From positions 1-64,000 of the forward strand of contig DAOTZA010000229.1 of NCBI GenBank assembly GCA_034434515.1: a stretch of 64,000 nt of DNA, given 5' to 3'. This stretch comes from NAK19 sp034434515 (lineage in GTDB: Bacteria > Chloroflexota > Anaerolineae > Anaerolineales > UBA4823). Positions 32,208-40,496 of this stretch are shown here, piece by piece (position 1 is the first letter of the stretch; each line of letters begins with the position of its first letter). Under the pieces are notes generated by a model. The model was not told the DNA's origin. It saw only the letters and a list, made by a program, of their open reading frames with translations, and did no database searches. The position numbers and the translations under genes are program-made.

Positions 32208-33584
32208 ATGAGAAAACCGCTGGTTGCCCTGGTCGGTCGGCCGAATGTCGGAAAAAGCACCTTATTCAACCGCTTGATTGAGCAACGCCTGGCAGTCGTG
32301 GATGATGTCCCCGGCACGACTCGCGATCGGCTAATCGCTGAAGCAGAATGGGCAGGGCGATTTTTTGATGTGGTTGATACAGGGGGGATCGACCCGCGCC
32401 GGGTTGGAAATAGCCGGAAAGGAGAACCGCTCTCGGTGGGATCGGCTGACTATGTTGAGCAAATTCGTCTTCAGGCTGAAATGGCAGTTCAAGAAGCCGA
32501 TGCTGTGTTATTCATCACTGATGCAGAAAGCGGGGTGACTCCCGCCGATCGAGAAGTCGCTCAAATTTTGCGCGCCCTTCAGCGCGAAGAAGAAAGCCGT
32601 CGAGTACCACCGGTGTTTTTAGTTGTTAACAAAGCGGATAGCCCTCAAAGACGATTGGCGGCAGTGGAATTTTACGAACTGGGGTTGGGTGATCCCTACC
32701 CGATTTCAGCTTTACATGGCACCGGCACGGGGGATCTACTCGATGCGTTGGTAGCGGTATTGCCTGAAGTGGGTGAGGAAGAAGACGACGACTCAATCAA
32801 GATCGCTATTGTGGGAAAACCAAACGTTGGTAAGTCCTCCTTGTTAAACCGCTTGTTGGGGATTGAACGGGTCATCGTTAGCCCCATTCCTGGAACAACT
32901 CGCGACGCAGTTGACACCCGATTAACCTATCAGGATATTCCACTAACCCTGATTGACACTGCAGGCATTCGCCGGCGAGGTCGGATTGAAGTCGGGGTTG
33001 AGAAGTACAGTGTGCTGCGGTCGCTAAAAGCCATCGAACGCAGCGATGTTGCGCTGTTGGTTTTGGACGCAACAAGCGGAGTAACAGCGCAAGATGCTCA
33101 CATTGCGGGATATATCTTGGAGGCATGGAAGAGTGTTGTGATTGTCGTCAATAAGTGGGACGCTATAGAAAAAGATCATTTTACGATGCAGCGTTTTACC
33201 CAGGAAGTTCGGCAGGCGTTACAATTTTTGGATTATGCGCCAATTTTATTCATATCAGCTAAAACCGGACTGAGGGTAGAACAAGTGTTGCCAACAGCGA
33301 TTCGTATCCAAGAGGAACGGTTAGTGCGTCTCCCGACATCAAAATTGAACCAGATTTTACATAATGCTCTGGATCGCCATGCCCCTCCTGCTCACGCAGG
33401 TCGCTCTTTGAAAATTTTTTATGGCACTCAGGTGCGAAGTGACCCACCCACTTTTCTGGTTTATGTTAATGATTACCGATTAGCACATTTTACCTACTTA
33501 AGATATTTAGAGAATTGTATTCGGGAAGAATATCCCTTTGAAGGAACGCCCATCCGCATTGTGTTGAAAAATCGACGTACCTGA
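32208..33584 (+). CDS. der: Ribosome-assembly GTPase Der
   Basis: A 458-residue double GTPase for 50S subunit assembly. First G domain: GRPNVGKST (10-18), DVPGTTRD, DTGG, NKAD. Second: GKPNVGKSS, PIPGTTRD, DTAG, NKWD, followed by a C-terminal KH-like domain. The switch II region of the first domain carries a short insertion (RRVGNSRKGEPLSVG). Upstream AGGAG lies about 15 nt before the ATG. It follows cdaR by 14 nt. Confidence 0.95.
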   Translation: MRKPLVALVGRPNVGKSTLFNRLIEQRLAVVDDVPGTTRDRLIAEAEWAGRFFDVVDTGGIDPRRVGNSRKGEPLSVGSADYVEQIRLQAEMAVQEADAVLFITDAESGVTPADREVAQILRALQREEESRRVPPVFLVVNKADSPQRRLAAVEFYELGLGDPYPISALHGTGTGDLLDALVAVLPEVGEEEDDDSIKIAIVGKPNVGKSSLLNRLLGIERVIVSPIPGTTRDAVDTRLTYQDIPLTLIDTAGIRRRGRIEVGVEKYSVLRSLKAIERSDVALLVLDATSGVTAQDAHIAGYILEAWKSVVIVVNKWDAIEKDHFTMQRFTQEVRQALQFLDYAPILFISAKTGLRVEQVLPTAIRIQEERLVRLPTSKLNQILHNALDRHAPPAHAGRSLKIFYGTQVRSDPPTFLVYVNDYRLAHFTYLRYLENCIREEYPFEGTPIRIVLKNRRT

Positions 33585-33590
33585 ATGCCT

Positions 33591-33618
33591 TGTCGGTATT
33601 CACAGGGGGTCGTATAAT
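33591..33618 (+). promoter_or_regulatory. Promoter upstream of deoC
   Basis: TTGTCG (33591-33596), a 16-nt spacer and TATAAT (33613-33618). The start codon of deoC is 21 nt further on. This gives deoC and the zinc-finger gene their own transcription, apart from the operon that ends with der. Confidence 0.6.
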
Positions 33619-33639
33619 TCACTTGAAGAGAGAAACACG

Positions 33640-34401
33640 ATGAACGAACTACAAGAAATCTTACAACGTGCAAAAGCCTATCTTGAAAAACTGCCTGACC
33701 CTCCTGCGCCACTCCCCAGCCCCAATCGAAAAGCCATCAGTCAATGGATTGATCACACTTTATTAAAACCTGAGGCGACAGCAGAGCAGATTAAGCAGTT
33801 ATGTGAGCAGGCTGTTCAGTTTGGTTTTTATTCGGTTTGTGTCAATCCCGTCTTTGTGCCTTTAGCCAGCGGATTATTGCACGGTACGGGAGTGCATGTC
33901 TGCAGTGTGGTTGGGTTTCCGTTAGGCGCCTCGGCTGCCACCCTCAAAGCTATGGAAGCCCTGGATTGTGTCGAAAAAGGCGCAACGGAAATCGATATGG
34001 TGATGAACATTGGCGCCTTAAAGGGACAGGCTTATGGGCAAGTGCTTAATGACATTTGGATGGTCAGAGAAGTGACCAAACGCCAGAACGTTGTTTTGAA
34101 AGTGATTCTGGAGATGGGGTTGTTGTCCACCGAAGAAAAAATTGTTGCTTGCCTCCTGGCAGAAGCTGCCGGTGTAGATTTTGTCAAGACCTCGACCGGA
34201 TTTAACAGCGGGGGAGCTACGGTGGAGGATGTTGACTTAATGGTTCGGGTCGTGGGAAGGACAACAAAAGTGAAAGCAGCGGGGGGGATTCGCACGCTTC
34301 AGGATGCGGTTCGCATGATTCGGGCAGGTGCTTCTCGCCTGGGAACCAGTGCGGGCGTGAAGATCCTACAAGAAATCCCGCAGGAGGAGGTACAACCATG
34401 A
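33640..34401 (+). CDS. deoC: Deoxyribose-phosphate aldolase
   Basis: A 253-residue TIM-barrel aldolase that splits 2-deoxyribose-5-phosphate into glyceraldehyde-3-phosphate and acetaldehyde. Motifs: IDHTLLKPEAT, VGFPLGA, EIDMVMNIG, VLKVILEMG (Schiff-base lysine region), VKTSTGF with the catalytic Lys, and VKAAGGIRT. About 25 extra N-terminal residues precede the core. No nucleoside phosphorylase or deoxyribokinase is adjacent. It overlaps the next gene by 4 nt. Confidence 0.95.
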   Translation: MNELQEILQRAKAYLEKLPDPPAPLPSPNRKAISQWIDHTLLKPEATAEQIKQLCEQAVQFGFYSVCVNPVFVPLASGLLHGTGVHVCSVVGFPLGASAATLKAMEALDCVEKGATEIDMVMNIGALKGQAYGQVLNDIWMVREVTKRQNVVLKVILEMGLLSTEEKIVACLLAEAAGVDFVKTSTGFNSGGATVEDVDLMVRVVGRTTKVKAAGGIRTLQDAVRMIRAGASRLGTSAGVKILQEIPQEEVQP

Positions 34402-34712
34402 GCGAAGTCAAGCCTGAAGAACATAATGAAACTCTGGACTCTCAGGCAATCCATTGCCCGGAGTGCATTTCGGGAATCCTGCGCCTGCGATTCATGACCT
34501 ATTTCACCTGGCTGAATGATGAGTTGATCACCGTCCCAAACTTTCCAGCCTGGGTTTGTGATGTTTGTGGTCGCAGAGAATACGACCATCGCGCTGTAAG
34601 TTGGTTAAATACCCTATTAAACCCGGAGGCGGGGAGTAGAAAAAAACGCAAACGTCGCGTTTCTCCGGATCGAGAGACGCATCTGCCGAAAAAACCGATC
34701 TACCCTGAATAA
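34398..34712 (+). CDS. YgiT-type zinc finger protein
   Basis: A 104-residue protein with two CxxC pairs (C20, C23 and C54, C57), matching the YgiT/MqsA-type zinc finger. It resembles the N-terminal half of the MqsA antitoxin, with no helix-turn-helix half. The C-terminal tail is very basic (SRKKRKRRVSP) and could bind nucleic acid. It overlaps deoC by 4 nt. No toxin gene is adjacent, so a toxin-antitoxin role is not supported. Confidence 0.75.
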   Translation: MSEVKPEEHNETLDSQAIHCPECISGILRLRFMTYFTWLNDELITVPNFPAWVCDVCGRREYDHRAVSWLNTLLNPEAGSRKKRKRRVSPDRETHLPKKPIYPE

Positions 34713-34752
34713 GGAAGTTGTTTTAACGTCAGTTTGGGATAAACGAACCAAA

Positions 34753-34808
34753 CGTCCCACGGGTCAGGTTCTGCTGCTAAAAGTGTACAGTAAAAACCCT
34801 GCGGGACG
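34753..34808. repeat. 56-nt palindromic element, copy 2
   Basis: Outer arms CGTCCC (34753-34758) and GGGACG (34803-34808) with an inner GGGT/ACCC pairing enclose an A-rich loop. It is exactly as long as the element at 82-137 and shares a similar interior (an AAAAG at the same offset). It lies between the convergent zinc-finger and NUDIX genes, where it may act as terminator for both. Confidence 0.6.
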
Positions 34809-34835
34809 CTTCGATAATTCACAATTCTGCTGCGG

Positions 34836-35363
34836 TTATCTTAACAGATACGGCTGAGCTAATAGCAAAGCGGCTAGCGTTTTCGAATCACGAATTTTCT
34901 TTGCTTTTACCCATTGAAAAACTTCTTCAATCGGCGCTTTAACCACGGTAATCATCTCATCTTCGTCACAGGGGAGAGGAGCGGGGGATAAATCTTCTGC
35001 CAGATAGATGTAACTATATTCAGTCGAATACCCTGGAGCAATATAAAACTCTCCTAAATGGGTGAACTTTGCAGCAGCCATGCCGATCTCTTCCCGCAAT
35101 TCTCTCTGGGCGCTGGAAAGGGGGTCTTCCTGGTCTTCAAGGGTTCCTGCTGGCAATTCTAATAACGGTTCAGCGGCTGCGTAACGATACTGCTCGACAA
35201 ACCAAATATTTCCCTGCCGGTCAAGGGGAACAATGATGATTGCCCCATTATGTTGGACAATATCGAGTTTGATCACTTTTCCCGTGTAAAGTTGAACGTG
35301 ATCGACGCGGACGGTAAAAACTTTGCCTGAGTAGACGGTTTCTGAATGAACGGTTTTGATCAT
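34836..35363 (-). CDS. NUDIX hydrolase (ADP-ribose pyrophosphatase type)
   Basis: A 175-residue hydrolase with a complete Nudix box (GTLEDQEDPLSSAQ followed by RELREEIGM), preceded by LELPAG. Sequence around the box resembles NudF-like ADP-ribose pyrophosphatases, which hydrolyse ADP-sugars to AMP and sugar phosphate. Cytoplasmic, typical length. The start ATG at 35363 has only a weak AGGG upstream. A hairpin at 35398-35431 separates it from the LysM gene on the same strand. Confidence 0.9.
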   Translation of the reverse strand: MIKTVHSETVYSGKVFTVRVDHVQLYTGKVIKLDIVQHNGAIIIVPLDRQGNIWFVEQYRYAAAEPLLELPAGTLEDQEDPLSSAQRELREEIGMAAAKFTHLGEFYIAPGYSTEYSYIYLAEDLSPAPLPCDEDEMITVVKAPIEEVFQWVKAKKIRDSKTLAALLLAQPYLLR

Positions 35364-35397
35364 GAAATTTGCCCTGATTTTCAGTAGGAATTTTAAG

Positions 35398-35431
35398 GGA
35401 TAGGAGTAACTTTTTGACGTTCCTCCTATCC
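35398..35431 (-). terminator. Hairpin downstream of the LysM lipoprotein gene
   Basis: Thirteen-bp arms with one mismatch (35398-35410, 35419-35431; core GGATAGGAG/CTCCTATCC) around TTTTTGAC. It lies between the LysM stop and the NUDIX start on the minus strand. On that strand a weak T/A-rich stretch follows, so it may terminate the LysM transcript. Confidence 0.6.
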
Positions 35432-35453
35432 TAGCTTATCCGGGGAGTTGTGT

Positions 35454-36119
35454 TTAGGGGATGTAGAGTTCTTGTCCAACCTTAAGGTTGGCGTTTAACT
35501 TCAGCCCATTTGCATCGGCGATGTCTTCAGGCCATACATCTCCAAATTGACAGGCAATGGTGAATAGAGTATCCCCTGACTGAACCGTATAGGTGGTGGG
35601 GTGTTTTTTGAGAGAACGATCGCCAGGAAAAGACCCAGAACGTGGAATGGTTAAAACGGTGCCAGTAGGATAGGAGCCACTGGTTGATAATCCGCTTAAT
35701 TGAAGCATAGTAATCGGGTTCACGTTAAACCTTCTGGCGATGCAATAGGGATGTTCGCCTTTGCGCAAGGTATAGGTTTTGGGGATGGGGCGCTGTTTGA
35801 GAGTGAATTGAGGCGCCGGTTTTGGTTCACTTTGTGGGGAGGCCTCCGTTGGTTGTGGAGCAACCTGGGTAGGCTCGGGGCTGGGAGGTTCAGTGGGTGG
35901 TTCTGCGGGTTCCTGAGTTGCGGAAGGCGCATTCATCGCAATGGCTGTCTGGGTTGCAAAAGCAGATAATTGTCCAAAAACATCTTCGGTCGAACCCGGT
36001 AATGGAAACTCTGAGGTAGGCGTTGCTTGGGGAGCTTTGGAGGCTGAACGTACACAGGCCGATAAAGCCAGAACGGATAGAATGGCAAGCACAATCAACA
36101 GGATTAATTTTCTTGACAT
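35454..36119 (-). CDS. LysM-domain lipoprotein
   Basis: A 221-residue secreted protein. An N-terminal signal peptide ends in lipobox LSAC (MSRKLILLIVLAILSVLALS-AC), then a Pro/Thr/Gln/Glu-rich linker of about 90 residues and two LysM domains: YTLRKGEHPYCIARRFNVN and YTVQSGDTLFTIACQFGD. LysM binds peptidoglycan, so the protein is probably anchored in the membrane and bound to the wall. The start ATG at 36119 has AAGGAG 6 nt upstream; the frame continues to 36191 without a site. A good promoter lies at 36190-36218. Confidence 0.9.
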   Translation of the reverse strand: MSRKLILLIVLAILSVLALSACVRSASKAPQATPTSEFPLPGSTEDVFGQLSAFATQTAIAMNAPSATQEPAEPPTEPPSPEPTQVAPQPTEASPQSEPKPAPQFTLKQRPIPKTYTLRKGEHPYCIARRFNVNPITMLQLSGLSTSGSYPTGTVLTIPRSGSFPGDRSLKKHPTTYTVQSGDTLFTIACQFGDVWPEDIADANGLKLNANLKVGQELYIP

Positions 36120-36189
36120 TTTGGTCTCCTTACAGGCGTTACCGCAACTCCGATAGTTTTCGATTGATTTGAATGACTTCTTATAGTAC

Positions 36190-36218
36190 ATACTAGCACA
36201 ATCTTAGCATTGCGTCAA
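36190..36218 (-). promoter_or_regulatory. Promoter of the LysM lipoprotein gene
   Basis: Minus strand: TTGACG (36218-36213), exactly 17 nt, then TAGTAT (36195-36190). It implies a leader of about 64 nt before the ATG at 36119. Confidence 0.6.
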
Positions 36219-36442
36219 GCAAATTGCATAAAATAATGCGAAAAAAGCAAGGATTTACTTTCATTTTTGTTTGAGATGACTTAAATGAGCTTTTCAAACA
36301 TCTGGTGACTCCTTTCTTTTGTAAAGAATTTCACAAAATGTTCTTTTTGTACCCTGAAGAACAGGAGTTTTGTCGCTTTCCTTAACCTTGAATCCTATAT
36401 AAAATAGAGAAAGATTGTCTAATAATAGGGAAGCGAGGTGGC
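36219..36442. other. Noncoding stretch before the 2-oxoacid oxidoreductase operon
   Basis: AT-rich, between divergent genes. It holds TATAAA at 36398-36403 as the likely -10 for the oxidoreductase operon, but without a well-placed -35. No gene or structured RNA is recognised. Confidence 0.45.
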
Positions 36443-36703
36443 ATGGACCAAAATCAGAAATCCGAAGTCAGCCTACAAACCTCTGAAGCAACAAAAAAGA
36501 AACCACGTGGACAGGTAATTATCTTTGCTCGTTGGTGTAAAGGCTGTCATTTATGTGTGGAGTTTTGTCCAACGGGGGTGCTTGCCATGGGCGAGGACGA
36601 AATCCCCTATGTTGCTGTGCCAGAAAATTGTACGGCTTGCCATTGGTGTGATACTCATTGTCCGGATTTAGCGATCGTTGTTAAGCCCATTAATGATGAA
36701 TAA
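36443..36703 (+). CDS. korD: Ferredoxin-like delta subunit of 2-oxoacid:ferredoxin oxidoreductase
   Basis: An 86-residue protein with two 4Fe-4S motifs: C32-x2-C35-x2-C38-x3-C42 (WCKGCHLCVEFCP) and C63-x2-C66-x2-C69-x3-C73 (CTACHWCDTHCP). It would relay electrons from the thiamine-diphosphate subunit to ferredoxin. The first 22 residues are a charged, probably flexible extension. It starts the korD-korA-korB-korC operon; the next gene begins 21 nt downstream after AAAGGAGG. Confidence 0.88.
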   Translation: MDQNQKSEVSLQTSEATKKKPRGQVIIFARWCKGCHLCVEFCPTGVLAMGEDEIPYVAVPENCTACHWCDTHCPDLAIVVKPINDE

Positions 36704-36724
36704 GATGGTAAAAGGAGGTGGGGG

Positions 36725-37846
36725 ATGACAGTTCGTTTAATGCAAGGAAACGAGGCAGTTGGCTGGGGAGCCATTGCGGCGGGTTGTCGTTTTTATGCCG
36801 GCTATCCCATTACCCCATCCACGGAAATTGCGGAAATGCTCTCCCGCGAATTACCTAAGCTGGGGGGAATTTTCATTCAGATGGAAGATGAGATAGCCAG
36901 CTTAGCTGCCTGTATTGGGGCGTCGGTGGGAGGACTGAAGGCAATGACTGCCACCAGCGGGCCTGGATTTTCCTTAATGCAGGAGCACATCGGTTATGCT
37001 GCCATGGCAGAAGTCCCATGTGTGATTGTAAACGTTCAGCGCCTGGGTCCAAGCACCGGACAACCGACCAGCCCTTCTCAAGGCGATGTTATGCAAGCGC
37101 GCTGGGGAACACATGGCGATCATCCCATCATCGTCTTATATCCAACCTCGGTGCCAGAAGCTTTTGACCTGACCGTTACTGCTTTCAATATGGCTGAAAA
37201 GTATCGCACGCCGGTGATCTTGTTGATGGACGAAGTAGTCGGTCACATGCGAGAGCGATTTGAGTCTCCAGCCATGGAAGAGATACAGGTTGTTGATCGA
37301 ATGGGAACCGATGTTCCTCCTGAATGGTATAAACCCTTTGGGGACACAATCAGTGATGTTCCCCCCATGCCGAGTTTTGGCTCAGGATATCGATATCATA
37401 TTACCGGCTTATATCATGATCCCATGGGATATCCCACCCAACGGCTGGACGAGATTACCCCCTGGATCGAACGGGTGCATCGGAAAATTAACGGCCATTT
37501 GGAGGACATTCTTTTATACAAAGAAGAGAATCTCGAGGAAGCCAATACGGTAATTGTCGCTTATGGCGCAACCGCGCGCAGTGCCCGCCATGCTATGAAA
37601 CTGGCTCGTCAGCATCGACACCATGTTGGCATGGTGACGCTTTATACAATTTGGCCGTTTCCTGAAGAAGTGATCCAGAGAGTGGGGCGGATTGCACGGC
37701 GGATTGTTGTACCTGAGATGAATTTGGGACAGTTAGCCCTTGAGGTCGAGCGATTGGTTGGTCGCCATAAGGTTATTCGGGTGAACCGGGCGGATGGTGA
37801 AATGATTTCGCCCCAGATGATCCTGGATGCGTTGGAAGGAGCTTAA
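36725..37846 (+). CDS. korA: 2-oxoacid:ferredoxin oxidoreductase, alpha subunit
   Basis: A 373-residue subunit. GNEAVGWGAIAAGCRFYAGYPITPSTEI at the start, then MEDEIASLAACIGASVGG and MTATSGPGFSLMQEHIG are the pyrimidine-binding domain of this family, and domain II follows at about 255. The set of four subunits suits a 2-oxoglutarate-type enzyme (KorABCD), converting a 2-oxoacid and CoA to acyl-CoA, CO2 and reduced ferredoxin. Branched-chain 2-oxoacid (Vor) specificity cannot be excluded. Preceded by AAAGGAGG and followed 2 nt later by the beta subunit. Confidence 0.88.
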   Translation: MTVRLMQGNEAVGWGAIAAGCRFYAGYPITPSTEIAEMLSRELPKLGGIFIQMEDEIASLAACIGASVGGLKAMTATSGPGFSLMQEHIGYAAMAEVPCVIVNVQRLGPSTGQPTSPSQGDVMQARWGTHGDHPIIVLYPTSVPEAFDLTVTAFNMAEKYRTPVILLMDEVVGHMRERFESPAMEEIQVVDRMGTDVPPEWYKPFGDTISDVPPMPSFGSGYRYHITGLYHDPMGYPTQRLDEITPWIERVHRKINGHLEDILLYKEENLEEANTVIVAYGATARSARHAMKLARQHRHHVGMVTLYTIWPFPEEVIQRVGRIARRIVVPEMNLGQLALEVERLVGRHKVIRVNRADGEMISPQMILDALEGA

Positions 37847-37848
37847 GC

Positions 37849-38721
37849 ATGGCAAAAAGTGAGCATACGGCATATGCCTATCTGCGGACAACCAAAAAGT
37901 TTCCCAATATCTGGTGTGCGGGGTGTGGTATTGGTATTGTAATGGGTGCGCTTATTCGGGCGATTGACCGTATTGGCCTGGACAAAGATGACGTAGCAGT
38001 TGTTTCCGGTATTGGTTGTTCGGGAAGAATGCCGGTTTATTTAGATTTCAATACAATGCATACCACTCACGGGCGGGCATTAGCCTTTGCGACGGGCTTG
38101 AAACTCGCCCAACCGAAATTGCATGTCATTGTTGTGATGGGGGATGGAGATGCGCTGGCGATTGGAGGAAATCACTTCATTCATGCCGCGCGGCGCAACA
38201 TTGATCTGACTGCGATTGTGATTAATAATGCCATCTATGGTATGACTGGAGGCCAGTATAGCCCGACAACACCTCTTGAGATGCGGGCTGCTACAGCACC
38301 CTATGGACATGTGGAGCCGCCCTTTCCAATCTGTGAACTCTCGATTGCGGCTGGAGCCACCTTCGTTGCCCGGAGTACGGTATATCATGCCGTCGAACTG
38401 GACAAGCTCATTGAAAAAGCGATTCGCAAAGTTGGATTCAGTGTGGTCGAAGCAGTCAGTTACTGTCATACGACCTATGGACGAATGAACAAAATGGGCA
38501 GTGCCGTGGATATGATGCGTATACTGAAAGATCACAGCATTTCACTGGCAGCAGCCGAAAAACTGATGCCAGAGGAACGGGCAATGAAGATCGTCCGCGG
38601 CGTGCTGCACGATGTGGAAAAACCAGATTATCTAACTCTGTATAACCGGGTCATCGAACGAGCGAAGGCAACGATCAGCGGAAAGGAATTTCTCCGCGCC
38701 GGCCCAGGAGGTTTGGAATGA
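37849..38721 (+). CDS. korB: 2-oxoacid:ferredoxin oxidoreductase, beta subunit
   Basis: A 290-residue thiamine-diphosphate-binding subunit. FPNIWCAGCGIGIVMGAL contributes cofactor binding, VVMGDGDALAIGGNHFIHAA is the ThDP/Mg motif, and INNAIYGMTGGQYSPTTP is the conserved loop of the family. It pairs with the alpha subunit to form the catalytic core. No extra iron-sulfur domain is fused, which matches the separate delta subunit. Overlaps the gamma subunit gene by 4 nt. Confidence 0.9.
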   Translation: MAKSEHTAYAYLRTTKKFPNIWCAGCGIGIVMGALIRAIDRIGLDKDDVAVVSGIGCSGRMPVYLDFNTMHTTHGRALAFATGLKLAQPKLHVIVVMGDGDALAIGGNHFIHAARRNIDLTAIVINNAIYGMTGGQYSPTTPLEMRAATAPYGHVEPPFPICELSIAAGATFVARSTVYHAVELDKLIEKAIRKVGFSVVEAVSYCHTTYGRMNKMGSAVDMMRILKDHSISLAAAEKLMPEERAMKIVRGVLHDVEKPDYLTLYNRVIERAKATISGKEFLRAGPGGLE

Positions 38722-39290
38722 AAGCCAAAGATCACAACGGAAGAATTGAAATTCGCTTGGCTGGGGAAGGTGGTCAGGGAATGATCCTGGCAGGGGTGAT
38801 TTTGGCAGAAGCGGCTGCAATTTACGATGGAAAAAATGTTGTCCAGACCCAAACCTACGGTCCTGAAGCGCGGGGTGGGGCAAGCAAAGCTGAGGTAGTG
38901 ATTAGTAATGAACCGATTGATTACCCTGAGGTAATATCAGCAGATGTGTTAGTAGCTATGAGTCAGGAGGCCTGTGACAAATATGCCTCCAACTTGAAAA
39001 AAGACGGTTTGCTCATTGTTGATATTGACAAAGTCAAGCGGGTGCCGCTAACCAGTGCGATTAAGATTCCTATCACACGGGCGGCCATTGAATCATCCGG
39101 CAAGGCGATTACTGCCAATGTGGTCGCTTTGGGAGTGTTAGTTGGCTTAACAGGCATTGTAAGTCGAGAAGCCATCGAAAAAGCCATTCTGGCGCGGGCG
39201 CCAAAAGGTACAGAGGAAATGAACTATAAGGCGCTGGAGCGCGGTTTTGCAGAAGCAGAAGCGTTGCTAACGATAAAGCAGAAAGCCTAA
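38718..39290 (+). CDS. korC: 2-oxoacid:ferredoxin oxidoreductase, gamma subunit
   Basis: A 190-residue subunit with EIRLAGEGGQGMILAGVILAEAA and TYGPEARGGASKAEVVIS, the CoA-binding gamma-domain motifs of this family. Starts at an ATG overlapping the end of korB and completes the four-gene operon. Its last 24 nt overlap the 3' end of the chromate transporter gene on the opposite strand. Confidence 0.9.
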   Translation: MKAKDHNGRIEIRLAGEGGQGMILAGVILAEAAAIYDGKNVVQTQTYGPEARGGASKAEVVISNEPIDYPEVISADVLVAMSQEACDKYASNLKKDGLLIVDIDKVKRVPLTSAIKIPITRAAIESSGKAITANVVALGVLVGLTGIVSREAIEKAILARAPKGTEEMNYKALERGFAEAEALLTIKQKA

Positions 39291-39824
39291 CATCGCCGTT
39301 ACGACAACGATCACGGCCGGGTTGATTTTGGTGAACGTCAGAGTTGCAAAAACAGCCATGGCAATGATGGCTTTATCTAGACCGTGAGAGATTGCTGTCT
39401 GCCAACCAAGTTTCTTTACCCCCCAAACGGTATATGCCATGTCGTACGCTGTCCATAACAGCAACCCTACCACTGCCGGCCGGACGGCTTTTAACATCGC
39501 CTGCACGGTTTGGCTATCTTTGACACCATAGAAAAAGACTATCATCACTAACATGAGGACTGTCGTTGGGAAGACAGTGCCAAAGGCTGCAGCAATTGCG
39601 CCAGGGATGCCGGCGAGTTTGTAACCGACAAAAGCCGAAACCTGAGGAGCGATTGGCCCGGGTAAAGCATTTCCGACTGCCACTGCATCGGCAAATTCTT
39701 CGGAAGTCACCCAGCCTGCTGTGGTTGTTTCGCGTTGCATCAGGGCAAGAGAAGCGGGTCCACCACCCCAGGAGAACATTGCCACACGGGTAAAGAGTAC
39801 GAAGATATCCCACAGAGTTGCCAT
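39267..39824 (-). CDS. Chromate transporter, half-size (ChrA family)
   Basis: A 185-residue membrane protein of the short-chain CHR family. It has FTRVAMFSWGGGPASLALMQ, the GWVTSEEFADAVAVGNALPGP block and GTVFPTTVLMLVM. Full ChrA has two such halves; half-size members usually occur as tandem gene pairs, but no second copy is adjacent here. It could function as a homodimer, or transport something other than chromate. AAGGAG precedes the ATG at 39824. Confidence 0.85.
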   Translation of the reverse strand: MATLWDIFVLFTRVAMFSWGGGPASLALMQRETTTAGWVTSEEFADAVAVGNALPGPIAPQVSAFVGYKLAGIPGAIAAAFGTVFPTTVLMLVMIVFFYGVKDSQTVQAMLKAVRPAVVGLLLWTAYDMAYTVWGVKKLGWQTAISHGLDKAIIAMAVFATLTFTKINPAVIVVVTAMLGFLLYR

Positions 39825-39941
39825 ATTGCTCCTTCATTAAAGTAATTTGGATGGGAGAATTTTAGCACAAGCCAGAAGAAGTCTGACGATCCTATTTGGT
39901 GTGTTAAATGTGGGCAAGGCAGGGGTGACATCCTATAACGG

Positions 39942-39984
39942 AGAAGCCATGCTCTTTTTTTAATGAAATCAGAGCATGGCTTCT
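39942..39984. terminator. Hairpin in the intergenic region
   Basis: Perfect 14-bp arms AGAAGCCATGCTCT (39942-39955) and AGAGCATGGCTTCT (39971-39984) enclose a T-rich loop. It lies beyond the DUF35 gene's stop on the minus strand, so it may terminate the mevalonate operon. No clear U run follows on that strand. Confidence 0.6.
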
Positions 39985-40018
39985 GATTTGATCGGAATAA
40001 GGGTTAATTTGAAGGTTA

Positions 40019-40423
40019 TTAACTTGCTTGCAAAACGGGTCGGAACTTGTATCCGTAAATGATCATGCCGCGTTCATCGCCATCGGTGCGGATTTTGCGG
40101 GTGACCATTTCGACTGGCATACCAATTTTCACCTCTTTGCCATTTACATCAGTTAATTGAGCGGTGACAATCGGGCCTTCTTCGAGTCTGACCAGTGCGA
40201 CGGTATAAGGGGTATATTCTTCAAATCCGGCAGGTGGCTCGTATATTGTTGCAAAGGAATAGACTTCCCCGCGGCCGCTGAACTGATAAGGTTCACGGGC
40301 GTCCTTACCGCATTCAGGGCAGACATCGCGCGGGGGGAATAGTTTGGCGTCACAATGAGGGCAAACTTCTCCCACTAACCCATATCTTTGCTGCCGTAAT
40401 CTCCAATGACGAGGGATTTCCAT
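40019..40423 (-). CDS. Zinc ribbon / OB-fold DUF35 protein
   Basis: A 134-residue protein: a rubredoxin-like zinc ribbon with C21-x2-C24 and C35-x2-C38 (CPHC, CPEC) and a C-terminal OB fold starting GRGEVYSFATIYEPP. DUF35 proteins are known in archaea as the third component of a complex of acetoacetyl-CoA thiolase and HMG-CoA synthase, channelling the CoA intermediate. Here it directly follows an HMG-CoA synthase, which fits. Start ATG at 40423 with AAGGAG 6 nt upstream; the open frame to 40477 is not used. Confidence 0.88.
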   Translation of the reverse strand: MEIPRHWRLRQQRYGLVGEVCPHCDAKLFPPRDVCPECGKDAREPYQFSGRGEVYSFATIYEPPAGFEEYTPYTVALVRLEEGPIVTAQLTDVNGKEVKIGMPVEMVTRKIRTDGDERGMIIYGYKFRPVLQAS

Positions 40424-40496
40424 ACACATCTCCTTTTTCCCAATGTTCTTTTCTTCACATAGTATAGCGAAAATCAACTATCAAGAACTATCAGCT

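Noticed and set aside
36443..39290. Pyruvate or branched-chain 2-oxoacid oxidoreductase in place of the 2-oxoglutarate type
   Set aside because: Not excluded, but the separate alpha, beta, gamma and delta subunits and motifs fit the Kor set best; only biochemical or phylogenetic work can decide the substrate.
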